21,420 nucleotides of DNA from a virus: positions 1 through 21,420 of IMG/VR virus record IMGVR_UViG_3300045738_001226, one strand, 5' to 3'. Under the pieces are notes generated by a model. It saw nothing but the letters and a program-made list of their open reading frames with translations. It was not told where the DNA came from and did not search any database. The position numbers were made by a program, and so were the translations under genes. Below are positions 1 to 6,396 of this stretch, piece by piece (the stretch's first letter is position 1; each line of letters starts with the position of its first letter).

Positions 1-1
1 A

Positions 2-667
2 GACCAAATTCTTGAAGGTGACGCAGGCATAGAGGGGGAGGATGGAGAATCTGAACAAAGCGAGGATGAGGTCAAAACAAAAGGTGCCATTTCTTATAAC
101 GCAGCACACCCAGACGGGACACCAAAGGCTCCAGAAGGAGAAGCCTGGAGTGGGCCAAGACAGGTTGCCGCTGCAGATGTACAGAAATTATTTCATATGT
201 GTGCCTGGTACGATACGGCAGACAAAGAAAATAAAGGCGCTTATAAACTTCCGCACCATGAAGCTGACGGAAATACTCTTGTCTGGAGAGGTGTTGCCGC
301 AGCAATGGCAGCACTAATGGGAGCAAGAGGCGGAGTAGATATGCCATCAGGCCAAAGGCGCGGAGTATATAATCATTTAGCAAAACACTATCGGGATTTC
401 GACAAGGAGCCACCTCCTTTTAATGAGAGGTCTGCGAAAACAAGTGGTGATTTAGCTGACGAAGTATTATATGAAGAGACTAACCCTTGCACTGATGTGC
501 AAAAAGATATTAGTAAGGTTATTGTAGACACAGAAGAAAAATGTAGTCAGACTGCTATGAACCGCGAAGAGGCGAAAGAAGTAGTTAAAACTGCCGTAAC
601 AGAAGAAATTAAGACCCTGAGAAGCCTTATTTGTCAACTCAGTGGTAAACAAGGAGTACGACGATGA
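2..667 (+). CDS. Probable prohead protease, C-terminal part (5'-truncated)
   Basis: The reading frame is open from the left edge, so the start and any catalytic domain lie outside the window; 221 residues are visible. They begin with an acidic linker (about residues 5-23), then a conserved-looking block from AISYNAAHPDG through CAWYD, YKLPHH and GARGGVD to YNHLAKHYRDFDKEPP (about residues 29-140). I recall this block from C-terminal regions of HK97-type prohead proteases and related phage head proteins. The last 75 residues are charged and probably helical, like a scaffold or delta-type segment. The stop overlaps the capsid gene start (ATGA at 664-667), which suggests translational coupling and fits the usual protease-capsid order. 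The protease role is inferred from position and recalled similarity, since no Ser/His catalytic motif is visible. It could also be the end of a separate scaffold-like protein. An internal ATG at 197 is unlikely to be the start, because the conserved block begins upstream of it. Confidence 0.6.
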   Translation, partial: DQILEGDAGIEGEDGESEQSEDEVKTKGAISYNAAHPDGTPKAPEGEAWSGPRQVAAADVQKLFHMCAWYDTADKENKGAYKLPHHEADGNTLVWRGVAAAMAALMGARGGVDMPSGQRRGVYNHLAKHYRDFDKEPPPFNERSAKTSGDLADEVLYEETNPCTDVQKDISKVIVDTEEKCSQTAMNREEAKEVVKTAVTEEIKTLRSLICQLSGKQGVRR

Positions 668-1908
668 GTATTGTCTCTAAAGAAGATGTTCAGTCATTCG
701 TTAAAGAAGCCTTGGGTGATGAAATTGCTGATCTCAGGGAAGAAATTGTCAAAATGTCAGCAGAAGCCCAAGAGAAAAGTGAAACTGACCGCAAGTACAC
801 ACATGCGTTTGTTGGTGAATCTGCTCGGCCTGAAGTAGAGGATAACCTTAAAGGCAACCCTGAAAAGGGTATGAAGGCAGCACGATTTATCCGCCTTCTT
901 GCCGCCGGACGAGGAGACCCTGGAAGAGCCGCTCTTATCGCTAAAGAATGGGGCGATGGCTACATGCAGAAAAGCCTGAACGAATCCGTGTTTGCCGCTG
1001 GTGGCGCATTGGTTCCGCAGGACTTTATGAATGAAGTCATTGAGCTTTTACGCGCTAAAACTGTTGTCAGGGCAATGGGTGCCACAAGCATTCCAATGAA
1101 CATGGGCAGCATTACGATGCCTTTCCAAGATACAGCAAGCACTGCGAACTATATCGGGGAACTGCAAAACATTCCTGCAAGTCAACCAAGTTTTGGACAA
1201 CTCACCCTGTCTGCCAAGAAACTTGTTTCATTGGTACCAATCTCGAATGACCTCCTACGTGATTCTTCAATCAATGTAGATGGGCTGGTTCGTGATGATA
1301 TGGTCCGTAGTATGTCGCTTCGTGAGGACATTGCATTCATTCGTGATAATGGTGCAGTTAATACGCCTCGTGGTATGCGATTCTGGGCTATTCCTGGCAA
1401 TGTGTTCGTGAGAGCTGCTGCCGGTGGCCCTGGTACTGCTACCCTGAACGAGATTACTAATGATCTCTTCTTGGCTATGACAAACCTTGAGAACCTGAAT
1501 GTTCCCTTGGATAATGCTGGTTGGATTATAACCCCTCGAACCAAGTCTGGTTTGATGCGCTTGCGTGATGGCAATGGCAACTTTGTTTATCGTGATGAAA
1601 TGCTACGAGGAACACTGCTTGGGTTTAGGTATAACTCTACCACTCAGATCCCCACCAACCTGAATGTTGTCGGTGCCAATAATGATACTGAGGTCTACTT
1701 TGCTGACTTCCGTTCGTTGGTAATCGCAGAAAGCACCTCGCTTGAGGTCAGCGTCTACGAAGGCGGAGCTTTCAACGATGGCGCTAATGTTGTATCTGGA
1801 ATCAGCACCGACCAGACGATCATTAGAACGCTTGCCCGGCATGATTTTGGTGCCAGACAACGTGGTCAAGAGATCTCTGTGATCACGGGTGTTGACTGGG
1901 GCGTGTAA
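664..1908 (+). CDS. Major capsid protein, HK97 fold
   Basis: This 414-residue protein forms the icosahedral shell. It has the layout of the Phage_capsid (HK97 gp5) family. Residues about 5-45 form a charged helical segment, typical of the delta/scaffolding region that the prohead protease removes. The linker at about 50-105 includes AARFIRLLAAGRGD. The mature core follows, with GGALVPQDF (113-121), the helix after it (MNEVIELLRAKTVVRAMGA), the strand region GSITMPFQD (148-156), VPISNDLLRDSS (191-202) and DIAFIRDNG...TPRGM (222-238). Length is normal for the family. It starts at the ATG inside the ATGA overlap with the upstream protease frame, with AAGGAG (652-657) six bases before the start. 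The cleavage point cannot be fixed by eye but should lie between the helical segment and GGALVP, at about residues 50-112. The following gene is 35 bases away and has its own strong ribosome site. Confidence 0.93.
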   Translation: MSIVSKEDVQSFVKEALGDEIADLREEIVKMSAEAQEKSETDRKYTHAFVGESARPEVEDNLKGNPEKGMKAARFIRLLAAGRGDPGRAALIAKEWGDGYMQKSLNESVFAAGGALVPQDFMNEVIELLRAKTVVRAMGATSIPMNMGSITMPFQDTASTANYIGELQNIPASQPSFGQLTLSAKKLVSLVPISNDLLRDSSINVDGLVRDDMVRSMSLREDIAFIRDNGAVNTPRGMRFWAIPGNVFVRAAAGGPGTATLNEITNDLFLAMTNLENLNVPLDNAGWIITPRTKSGLMRLRDGNGNFVYRDEMLRGTLLGFRYNSTTQIPTNLNVVGANNDTEVYFADFRSLVIAESTSLEVSVYEGGAFNDGANVVSGISTDQTIIRTLARHDFGARQRGQEISVITGVDWGV

Positions 1909-1943
1909 GTCACTATAACCTCTAGCCTTTAAGGAGCTAAAAA

Positions 1944-2435
1944 ATGACAAGTGTATCAGATGTGCATGATGTTGGAGCCTCTATTATCTCCAATCTTTTA
2001 TTGCAGAACAGGTTTGCCCTTGGCGACCCTGAAGCGAACGGTGCCTCATTCGACACCATTCCAAATAATTCCCAGGAGTTGGGATCGGCATTGATTCAAA
2101 TTGATGCTGATGGAGCCATAGCCGGTGCTGACGCAACTTGCGCGATTACGTTGCAAGATGCTGCCGACGATGGTGCCGGGGCCCCCACAGCGTTTGCAGA
2201 TGTAGCCGCTGGGGTGTTTATGGATGCTGCTGATGGTGCCGCCGGGATTCCGGCTAATCCTGTTATCACGTTGACTGTCGGGGCCCCTGCTGGAGCCTTC
2301 TTCTTCAACGTGCCGCTTCATCGCCTGCGAAGGCATGTGCGTGTGCAAACACTTTGGGTCGTTCCAGGTGCGGCAGATACAGTAGATTTCCATATGTCTG
2401 CAATCTGCGGTGGTACTGTTATTAAACCTGTATAA
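1944..2435 (+). CDS. Putative capsid cement/decoration protein
   Basis: The protein has 163 residues, starting at an ATG preceded by AAGGAG (1931-1936). It sits directly after the major capsid gene, where siphoviruses usually encode a capsid stabilising protein. It is rich in Ala, Gly and Asp, has only a few basic residues, and alternates short predicted strands with glycine/proline turns. It has a compact end segment with PLHRLRRHVRVQTLW followed by ICGG. The pattern recalls Bbp16-type cement proteins (an N-terminal section, Asp/Ala-rich loops and a C-terminal beta section), but I cannot show homology by eye. There is no signal peptide, membrane segment or enzyme motif. Alternatives are a head fibre or another small virion protein. 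The call rests mainly on position and composition. Confidence 0.5.
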   Translation: MTSVSDVHDVGASIISNLLLQNRFALGDPEANGASFDTIPNNSQELGSALIQIDADGAIAGADATCAITLQDAADDGAGAPTAFADVAAGVFMDAADGAAGIPANPVITLTVGAPAGAFFFNVPLHRLRRHVRVQTLWVVPGAADTVDFHMSAICGGTVIKPV

Positions 2436-2454
2436 GGAATAAAGGGGTGTGGAG

Positions 2455-2739
2455 ATGGCGAAGCTAATAGGAATTCAGTTTATTCGGAACTGTTCACCGT
2501 ATAACGAAGGCGACAAAGCTGGATTCGTCCAGGATGCTGCTGATAAATATGTTAAGCGTGGCCTTGCCACGTACCTAACTACGGCAGTTATAGAGTCACC
2601 TGTTGTTAAGTCCGAAAAGGCTGCGCCTGCACCTAAGCCATCTCCACCACCTCCTGAACCTAAAGCAGAAGAACCACCACCTGAGAAAAAGAAAAAGAAG
2701 CGAATTCTTCAAAGGTTGAAAAAGAAAACGCTAGAATGA
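2455..2739 (+). CDS. Small head-region protein with Pro/Lys-rich C-terminal tail
   Basis: I chose the ATG at 2455 because GGGG (2444-2447) lies seven bases before it. A GTG at 2449 in the same frame is possible and adds two residues. The 94-residue product has an N-terminal domain of about 45 residues (IQFIRNCSPYNEGDKAGF, then KYVKRGLATYL). This recalls the short 'pathway-like' proteins often found between capsid and connector genes, in which a Pro-Tyr-Asn/Gly motif is followed by an Ala-Gly-Phe motif. From residue 53 it becomes a low-complexity tail: alternating Pro/Ala/Lys/Glu (57-77) and then a strongly basic end with five consecutive lysines (78-82). The function is unknown. The basic tail could contact packaged DNA or the acidic inner surface of the head, but this is inference. 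Confidence 0.7.
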   Translation: MAKLIGIQFIRNCSPYNEGDKAGFVQDAADKYVKRGLATYLTTAVIESPVVKSEKAAPAPKPSPPPPEPKAEEPPPEKKKKKRILQRLKKKTLE

Positions 2740-2751
2740 TTCGAGGGTTAC

Positions 2752-3438
2752 ATGGTACTTGCAGCGAATGCCCTCACAACTCTAAGTGCGGTCAAACTAG
2801 AGCTTGATATCAGTGTCCCAGATGATGACGCTTATATAGAATCGTTGATCGACGCTGTATCAACCCAGATTGAAACATTTCTGCAACGCCACCTCCTCCA
2901 AGAGATCGGTAGGGTTGAGCGTGTTTCAGGGTACGGCAATTATACTTTAATCCTGTCTCTTACCCCTGTGACAGTGCTGACTAGCATTGAAATCATTTCA
3001 ATGACTGCGCCACCCCTTTTTCCGTTTGACATTACAGACGTGGAAATAAAGGACGCTGATGCAGGGTTGGTATATTATCGCGCAGGCTGGCCTTGGACTG
3101 TCCCGCGTCCGTCTGGGACGATCACAGCAGATCCCATGCCAGGGCAAGAATGGAACGTCATAGAGGTCACCTACGATGGTGGGTACTTGCTACCTGATGA
3201 CCTTACGCCCACATTGCCCGTGGACATACAAAGAGCCTGCACCATTGCTGTTTCTACTGAATTCAGAAAGCGCGGGATAGATAGAACCATCAAAAGTGAA
3301 AGGCTGATGTCCTACAGCATTACTTACGACAAGACCGGGATGGGGGAAGCAACGATGCACAAGCTATACCCAGCATCTCCCTTCTCTTCTCAAGTAACAC
3401 AAATGCTGGTGCCACACAGGCACATACCGGGGGCATAA
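2752..3438 (+). CDS. Head-tail connector protein, gp6-like
   Basis: The 228-residue protein starts at ATG 2752, with GAGGG at 2743-2747. The N-terminus has the signature of gp6-type head-tail connectors: a helical segment with 'LTTLSAVKLEL' followed by PDDDAYIESLIDAV and QIETFLQRHLL (about residues 8-49). A beta-rich middle follows and then a late segment VTYDGGYLLPDDL with a final helix QRACTIAVSTEF. Proteins of this family form the ring beneath the portal that extends the DNA channel (HK97 gp6, SPP1 gp15). It is longer than HK97 gp6 because of the beta-rich insert in the middle. The stop codon is immediately followed by the next ATG, so the genes are translationally linked. The family is confident, the exact ring position less so. 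Confidence 0.82.
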   Translation: MVLAANALTTLSAVKLELDISVPDDDAYIESLIDAVSTQIETFLQRHLLQEIGRVERVSGYGNYTLILSLTPVTVLTSIEIISMTAPPLFPFDITDVEIKDADAGLVYYRAGWPWTVPRPSGTITADPMPGQEWNVIEVTYDGGYLLPDDLTPTLPVDIQRACTIAVSTEFRKRGIDRTIKSERLMSYSITYDKTGMGEATMHKLYPASPFSSQVTQMLVPHRHIPGA

Positions 3439-3762
3439 ATGGCTCTTGCAGGTATGTTGACGCAGCAGATAGTCATCGAGAGATTCACTGGCAGAGACAA
3501 CTACGGTCAGCCCCAGTTTAACCCTGTGCAAATAATTGCCGACGCCCGCGTTGAATCCAAGATGGAGTTAGTCAGAGACAGGGATGGAGACGAAAGGGCA
3601 AGCTCAACGCAGGTCGTCACACTTACTGTCGTGAACCCGGCAGATCGTGTCTGGCTTCCTGGTGATGACCCCACAAACCCAAGTGACTCCATAGTCCCAA
3701 TCGCTGTGTCGTCAGCGCAGACCCCAGCAGGGGACATAGTGATGTATCACCTTTATTTCTAG
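3439..3762 (+). CDS. Head closure protein (phage head-tail joining family)
   Basis: This protein has 107 residues. The ATG abuts the stop of the connector gene (TAAATG) with a G-rich site (GGGGG) just upstream. The sequence has the pattern of head-tail joining or stopper proteins (SPP1 gp16/HK97 gp7 type). It has an N-terminal 'MLTQQIVIERFTGRDNYGQP' module describing a strand, turn and Gly-Gln, a central section with VESKMELVRDRDGDE and TQVVTLTVVNP, and a final beta section with WLPGDD. These proteins form the stopper ring that closes the head after packaging. Position between the gp6-like connector and the gp10-like protein supports this. The fold is inferred from pattern and order, without a search. 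Confidence 0.72.
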   Translation: MALAGMLTQQIVIERFTGRDNYGQPQFNPVQIIADARVESKMELVRDRDGDERASSTQVVTLTVVNPADRVWLPGDDPTNPSDSIVPIAVSSAQTPAGDIVMYHLYF

Positions 3763-3770
3763 GAGCGGTT

Positions 3771-4241
3771 ATGGCTTTCGCAATATCGCTGGACGTGAAC
3801 AAGAGGGAGTTGTCCAAAAGGAAGACAATGCTCAAGAAGATGCAGCAGGATATGCCAGGTGCCTATCTTCGTGCCATTTATGACGAGGCAGTTAAGATAT
3901 TCGAGGACAGCCAGGAAAGGGTTCCAGTAGACAGTGGGGATCTAAGGGCTTCAGGTCGCTTAACTCCTCCCACGAGGTCAGACCCTGAAGCTGAAATTTC
4001 CTATGACACCACCCTGGAGAGCAGCAAAGACTACGCGATGGCTGTTCACGAAGGCTACGAGAAGACATTTGAACACGGAAAAGAAGCAGGTTTTCTCATC
4101 AATGCGTGGCACAAGGTGGTGAATACCAAGTTTGATCAGCGTCTGCGCGACGCGACAAGGGAAAATTACAAAGCGAAGAAAGGCATCAGGGGGGTAAAAG
4201 GCAGGAAGGGTTCCAAGGGTCCACTGGCGCGTAAGGGATAA
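3771..4241 (+). CDS. HK97 gp10-like neck/tail completion protein
   Basis: This protein has 156 residues; the start is supported by AGGAG at 3761-3765, five bases upstream. It matches the HK97-gp10-like family. An N-terminal helical segment (about 10-50) leads to the hallmark VPVDSGDLRASG (51-62), a middle strand region, and YAMAVHEG (88-95), which is usually followed by the conserved His/Gly and a helix (NAWHKVVNTKF). The C-terminus (from about residue 133) is very basic and Gly-rich, with many Lys and Arg, beyond the usual family end. Members of this family act in head-tail joining and tail completion. It lies between the head-closure gene and the probable tail terminator, as expected. The family call is firm, the precise role inferred. 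Confidence 0.88.
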   Translation: MAFAISLDVNKRELSKRKTMLKKMQQDMPGAYLRAIYDEAVKIFEDSQERVPVDSGDLRASGRLTPPTRSDPEAEISYDTTLESSKDYAMAVHEGYEKTFEHGKEAGFLINAWHKVVNTKFDQRLRDATRENYKAKKGIRGVKGRKGSKGPLARKG

Positions 4242-4247
4242 TGATAG

Positions 4248-4973
4248 ATGGCGATTGTCTACGAACCTGATTTGGATGTGGCGACGTATTTAAACACGAC
4301 GCTTCCACAACTTACCCTCGGGACCAATCTTTTCGCTGGTCCCATGCGAGCGTATTCCCAGTCTAATGATCCAGTTGGAGTGCCACACGAGGCTACCTTC
4401 TGCTTGAATACAGGGGGTGCGGATCCCGTTACTTATATGAATGGGTCCGTAAAAAGAATCCAGATAAAAAAGCCAACAGTCCACGTAAAGCATAGGTCTG
4501 AGCCATACGAGTTTGCGAATGGACAGGAAATCGTAAGAGCCGTTCTGGATGCAGTAGATCGAAAACAGATCGGTACATACATAGACTCCCAGGTGAATGA
4601 TGGCTCTCCACACTACCTAGGCGAAGATAAAGACGGACACCATACATGGTCGATGAACATCGACATGATGTATCGCCTGGAAGAGTTTAAGGTTTACTGG
4701 GGGATAGGAGCGGCGGGAAGCTCAGGTGAGCCATTTATCACAGGTCTTCCCAATGATGACTATACAACAAACCGGTTTAGGGAGTTCACTCTTACCACGG
4801 CGGTTGGTGATTTCATGTATTACTGTTTCCCTGAAGAGTATTCTTCTATCGGAACAGTTGCATTTAGTGTACCCTTTTCGCTAACATCTACTGATGCAGT
4901 CGGAGGAATTCCATATCAAGTATGGAGATCGGACAGTGATAACTTAGGGGCATCTACGGTTTTGGTGACATAA
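4248..4973 (+). CDS. Tail terminator-like protein with extra fibre-type C-terminal domain
   Basis: This protein has 241 residues. The ATG at 4248 follows AAGGGAT (4233-4239). Residues 1-146 look like a tail terminator or minor capsid-type protein: LNTTLPQLTLGTNLFAGP, VPHEATFCL, then VKHRSEPYEFANGQEIV with a helix and a final WSMNIDMMYRL strand. This is the usual shape of the ring that caps the tail tube, and the position before the major tail genes agrees. Residues 148-241 form a separate beta-rich unit: VYWGIG, FITGLPNDD, a Thr-rich strand, YYCFPEEY, and YQVWRSDSDNLG near the end. That pattern is one I recognise from C-terminal domains of phage tail fibre and baseplate proteins. The fusion is unusual, see findings. 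The terminator assignment is position-supported; the second domain is a pattern-based call. Confidence 0.65.
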   Translation: MAIVYEPDLDVATYLNTTLPQLTLGTNLFAGPMRAYSQSNDPVGVPHEATFCLNTGGADPVTYMNGSVKRIQIKKPTVHVKHRSEPYEFANGQEIVRAVLDAVDRKQIGTYIDSQVNDGSPHYLGEDKDGHHTWSMNIDMMYRLEEFKVYWGIGAAGSSGEPFITGLPNDDYTTNRFREFTLTTAVGDFMYYCFPEEYSSIGTVAFSVPFSLTSTDAVGGIPYQVWRSDSDNLGASTVLVT

Positions 4974-4988
4974 TGAAAGAAAAAAGAC

Positions 4989-5018
4989 TTGACGTTTATA
5001 ACTCGATAGCGTTCTTAT
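4989..5018 (+). promoter_or_regulatory. Candidate sigma70-type promoter before the tail tube genes
   Basis: TTGACG (4989-4994) and TCTTAT (5013-5018) are separated by 18 bases. The first matches five of six consensus -35 bases, the second four of six -10 bases. It lies in the largest noncoding gap of the window and points toward the tail tube genes. A second -10-like TATAGT is at 5034-5039 without a good -35. It was found by eye in a phage late region where transcription often reads through from an upstream promoter, so it may not be used. Confidence 0.35.
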
Positions 5019-5041
5019 TGCATGGGGTGCATTTATAGTGG

Positions 5042-5131
5042 GCGACCGATCCCCCCCTTTTGGTCGCTGTGGCTTTGCCGCCACCCCACCTTTCTGGGGG
5101 ATTGTCCTGTAACAACAGGGGATGATTCCCC
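5042..5131 (+). promoter_or_regulatory. Structured leader with successive hairpins before the first major tail gene
   Basis: The stretch holds several inverted repeats: GCGACC (5042-5047) with GGTCGC (5062-5067), GTGGC (5069-5073) with GCCAC (5080-5084), CCCCA (5084-5088) with TGGGG (5095-5099), CCTGT (5106-5110) with ACAGG (5115-5119), and GGGGA (5118-5122) with TCCCC (5127-5131). Some exclude each other. GGGGA at 5097-5101 can pair with TCCCC at 5127-5131 and enclose the CCTGT hairpin, instead of joining CCCCA. The last arm ends three bases before the ribosome site AGGAG (5134-5138). No U run follows a stem, so I do not call an intrinsic terminator. It may protect, process or regulate the tail tube message. 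Confidence 0.45.
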
Positions 5132-5145
5132 GTAGGAGATTTAAA

Positions 5146-5718
5146 ATGGCAGCAATAGCAGGTAGACTAGGAGAATTCTGGGCTGCAATCGACATCAACC
5201 TTGGCCCTCCAGTGGTTGTAAGTGATTGCCCCCAGCCGACTGGTGGTGTTCCAGCTTCAGATCCAGAAGCGCAGGCGACACCCGTAAACGGTAACTTTGG
5301 CATTATTCTGGAATCCTTGGTGGACACAACGCTTAATGGGAATGTGGACGAGCTAGAAACGACGGTTCACAATACAGGTGGGCAGTACACAGTTCCTCCC
5401 ATAACAGTTGACCACAATACGGCCAGGCAATACATTCCCAATTTCCATGATGAAACCCTGGATTTGACCTTGCGTTACGACGAAGAAGATCCCTGTCAGC
5501 GGAACCTTCTTTACGCGGCGATGGGTTCCAACCTGTTTTGGTATTGGTTCTTCCCTGATGGTCCTGGGTTCATGGGAGCTGTTCCAGCTTCGAATACGCG
5601 GGCATTCTTCGGCGCAGCATTTTCCACGAGCTTCAGTCCAGGGGCCCCGTTGGACGATGTGGCTACGCTTGATTTAACGCTTCGACTGAGTGGGACGATA
5701 ATGGAAGTGACTCCATGA
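5146..5718 (+). CDS. Major tail tube protein, first copy
   Basis: This protein has 190 residues. I chose ATG 5146, with AGGAG (5134-5138) seven bases upstream. An ATG at 5122 is in frame but lies within the hairpin region, and the start at 5146 aligns exactly with the paralogue downstream. The protein carries a major tail tube pattern: MAAIAGRLGEFWAAIDI at the N-terminus, then NGNVDELETTVH, then a segment with IPNFHDETLDLTLRYDEED that matches the strand-turn-strand typical of tail tube proteins (a His/Asp near the tip, then a long strand). It ends with a strand pair, DDVATLDLTLRLSG. It lies between the terminator-like gene and the tail assembly chaperone, as expected. It should form the stacked rings that line the tail channel. 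Confidence 0.85.
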   Translation: MAAIAGRLGEFWAAIDINLGPPVVVSDCPQPTGGVPASDPEAQATPVNGNFGIILESLVDTTLNGNVDELETTVHNTGGQYTVPPITVDHNTARQYIPNFHDETLDLTLRYDEEDPCQRNLLYAAMGSNLFWYWFFPDGPGFMGAVPASNTRAFFGAAFSTSFSPGAPLDDVATLDLTLRLSGTIMEVTP

Positions 5719-5773
5719 TCTCTCGTGTTTCCCATTTGGATTCTCAAATTTCAAGAAAGTATAGGAGTACACA

Positions 5774-6352
5774 ATGACAGCAATAGCCGGAAGACTAGGG
5801 GAATTTTGGGCCGCAGTGGACGTTACGTTAGGCGTGGTGACGAATGTGGATCAGCCTACTGCCGATGGCGGCGGTCCAAGTATCCCAACCCCTGGCTCAG
5901 ACCCAGAAATAGTGATTGTTCCTGCTGGCGCAAACGCAGTTACAGGAATAATCCTTAGCTCGCTTGTTGACAGCACCTTTAACGGCAATGTCGATGAACT
6001 TGAAACGACCGTTCATAATACGGCAGGTACATACGCAGCAGTCACAGTTGACCACAGTACAGCAAGGACTTACATCCCTAACTTTCATGACGAAACGCTA
6101 GATTTGACCCTTCGTTATGATGAGGCAGATGTCTGCCAGCAGAATCTGCTTTACTGCTCCATGCAATCAAAACTGTTTTACTACTGGTTTGCCCCTGACG
6201 GTCCAGCGTTCTTTGGCGCTGGCTCAACAGGAGCCAGACAATTTAACGGTGCAGCCTTTGCAACCAGCTTTAGTCCTGGTAGTCCATTGGATGATGTTGC
6301 TACGTTAGATCTGACGCTGCGACTGAGCGGGTCGGTGATGGTTGTTCTTTAA
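5774..6352 (+). CDS. Major tail tube protein, second copy
   Basis: This protein has 192 residues, starting at ATG 5774 after ATAGGAGTAC. It is the paralogue of the preceding gene: MTAIAGRLGEFWAAVDV, NGNVDELETTVH, IPNFHDETLDLTLRYDEAD and DDVATLDLTLRLSG are shared or nearly so, while residues about 20-55 form a longer Pro/Gly/Asp-rich loop of different sequence. Both are complete, so both may enter the virion, for example as mixed rings or with one used as a minor or adhesive version. The variable loop is the likeliest place for a surface-exposed difference. The gap between the two copies (5719-5773) holds no other evident signal than the ribosome site. Confidence 0.85.
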   Translation: MTAIAGRLGEFWAAVDVTLGVVTNVDQPTADGGGPSIPTPGSDPEIVIVPAGANAVTGIILSSLVDSTFNGNVDELETTVHNTAGTYAAVTVDHSTARTYIPNFHDETLDLTLRYDEADVCQQNLLYCSMQSKLFYYWFAPDGPAFFGAGSTGARQFNGAAFATSFSPGSPLDDVATLDLTLRLSGSVMVVL

Positions 6353-6396
6353 TACGTGACGCCACTCTAAGGGGGGGCTTCGCAAAGGGAGTAGAA

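Larger units (their letters stand above)
5146..6352 (+). repeat. Tandem gene duplication of the major tail tube protein
   Basis: The proteins encoded at 5146-5718 and 5774-6352 are clearly paralogous. They share IAGRLGEFWAA, NGNVDELETTVHNT, the IPNFHDETLDLTLRYDE segment and SPLDDVATLDLTLRLSG or close variants. They differ mainly in a variable Pro/Gly-rich stretch at about residues 21-55 and in the section at about 130-165. Each copy has its own ribosome site and full-length frame, so neither looks degenerate. Confidence 0.85.

Noticed and set aside
4973-5038. A 21-codon frame overlapping the terminator-like gene stop (TAATG)
   Set aside because: It has no ribosome site, its product is too short to judge, and it coincides with the promoter-like element. 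The overlap alone is weak evidence for a gene.
5042-5099. Intrinsic terminator before the tail tube genes
   Set aside because: The stems are not followed by a U run; the C and T runs sit in a loop. Structure is noted, but termination is not supported.
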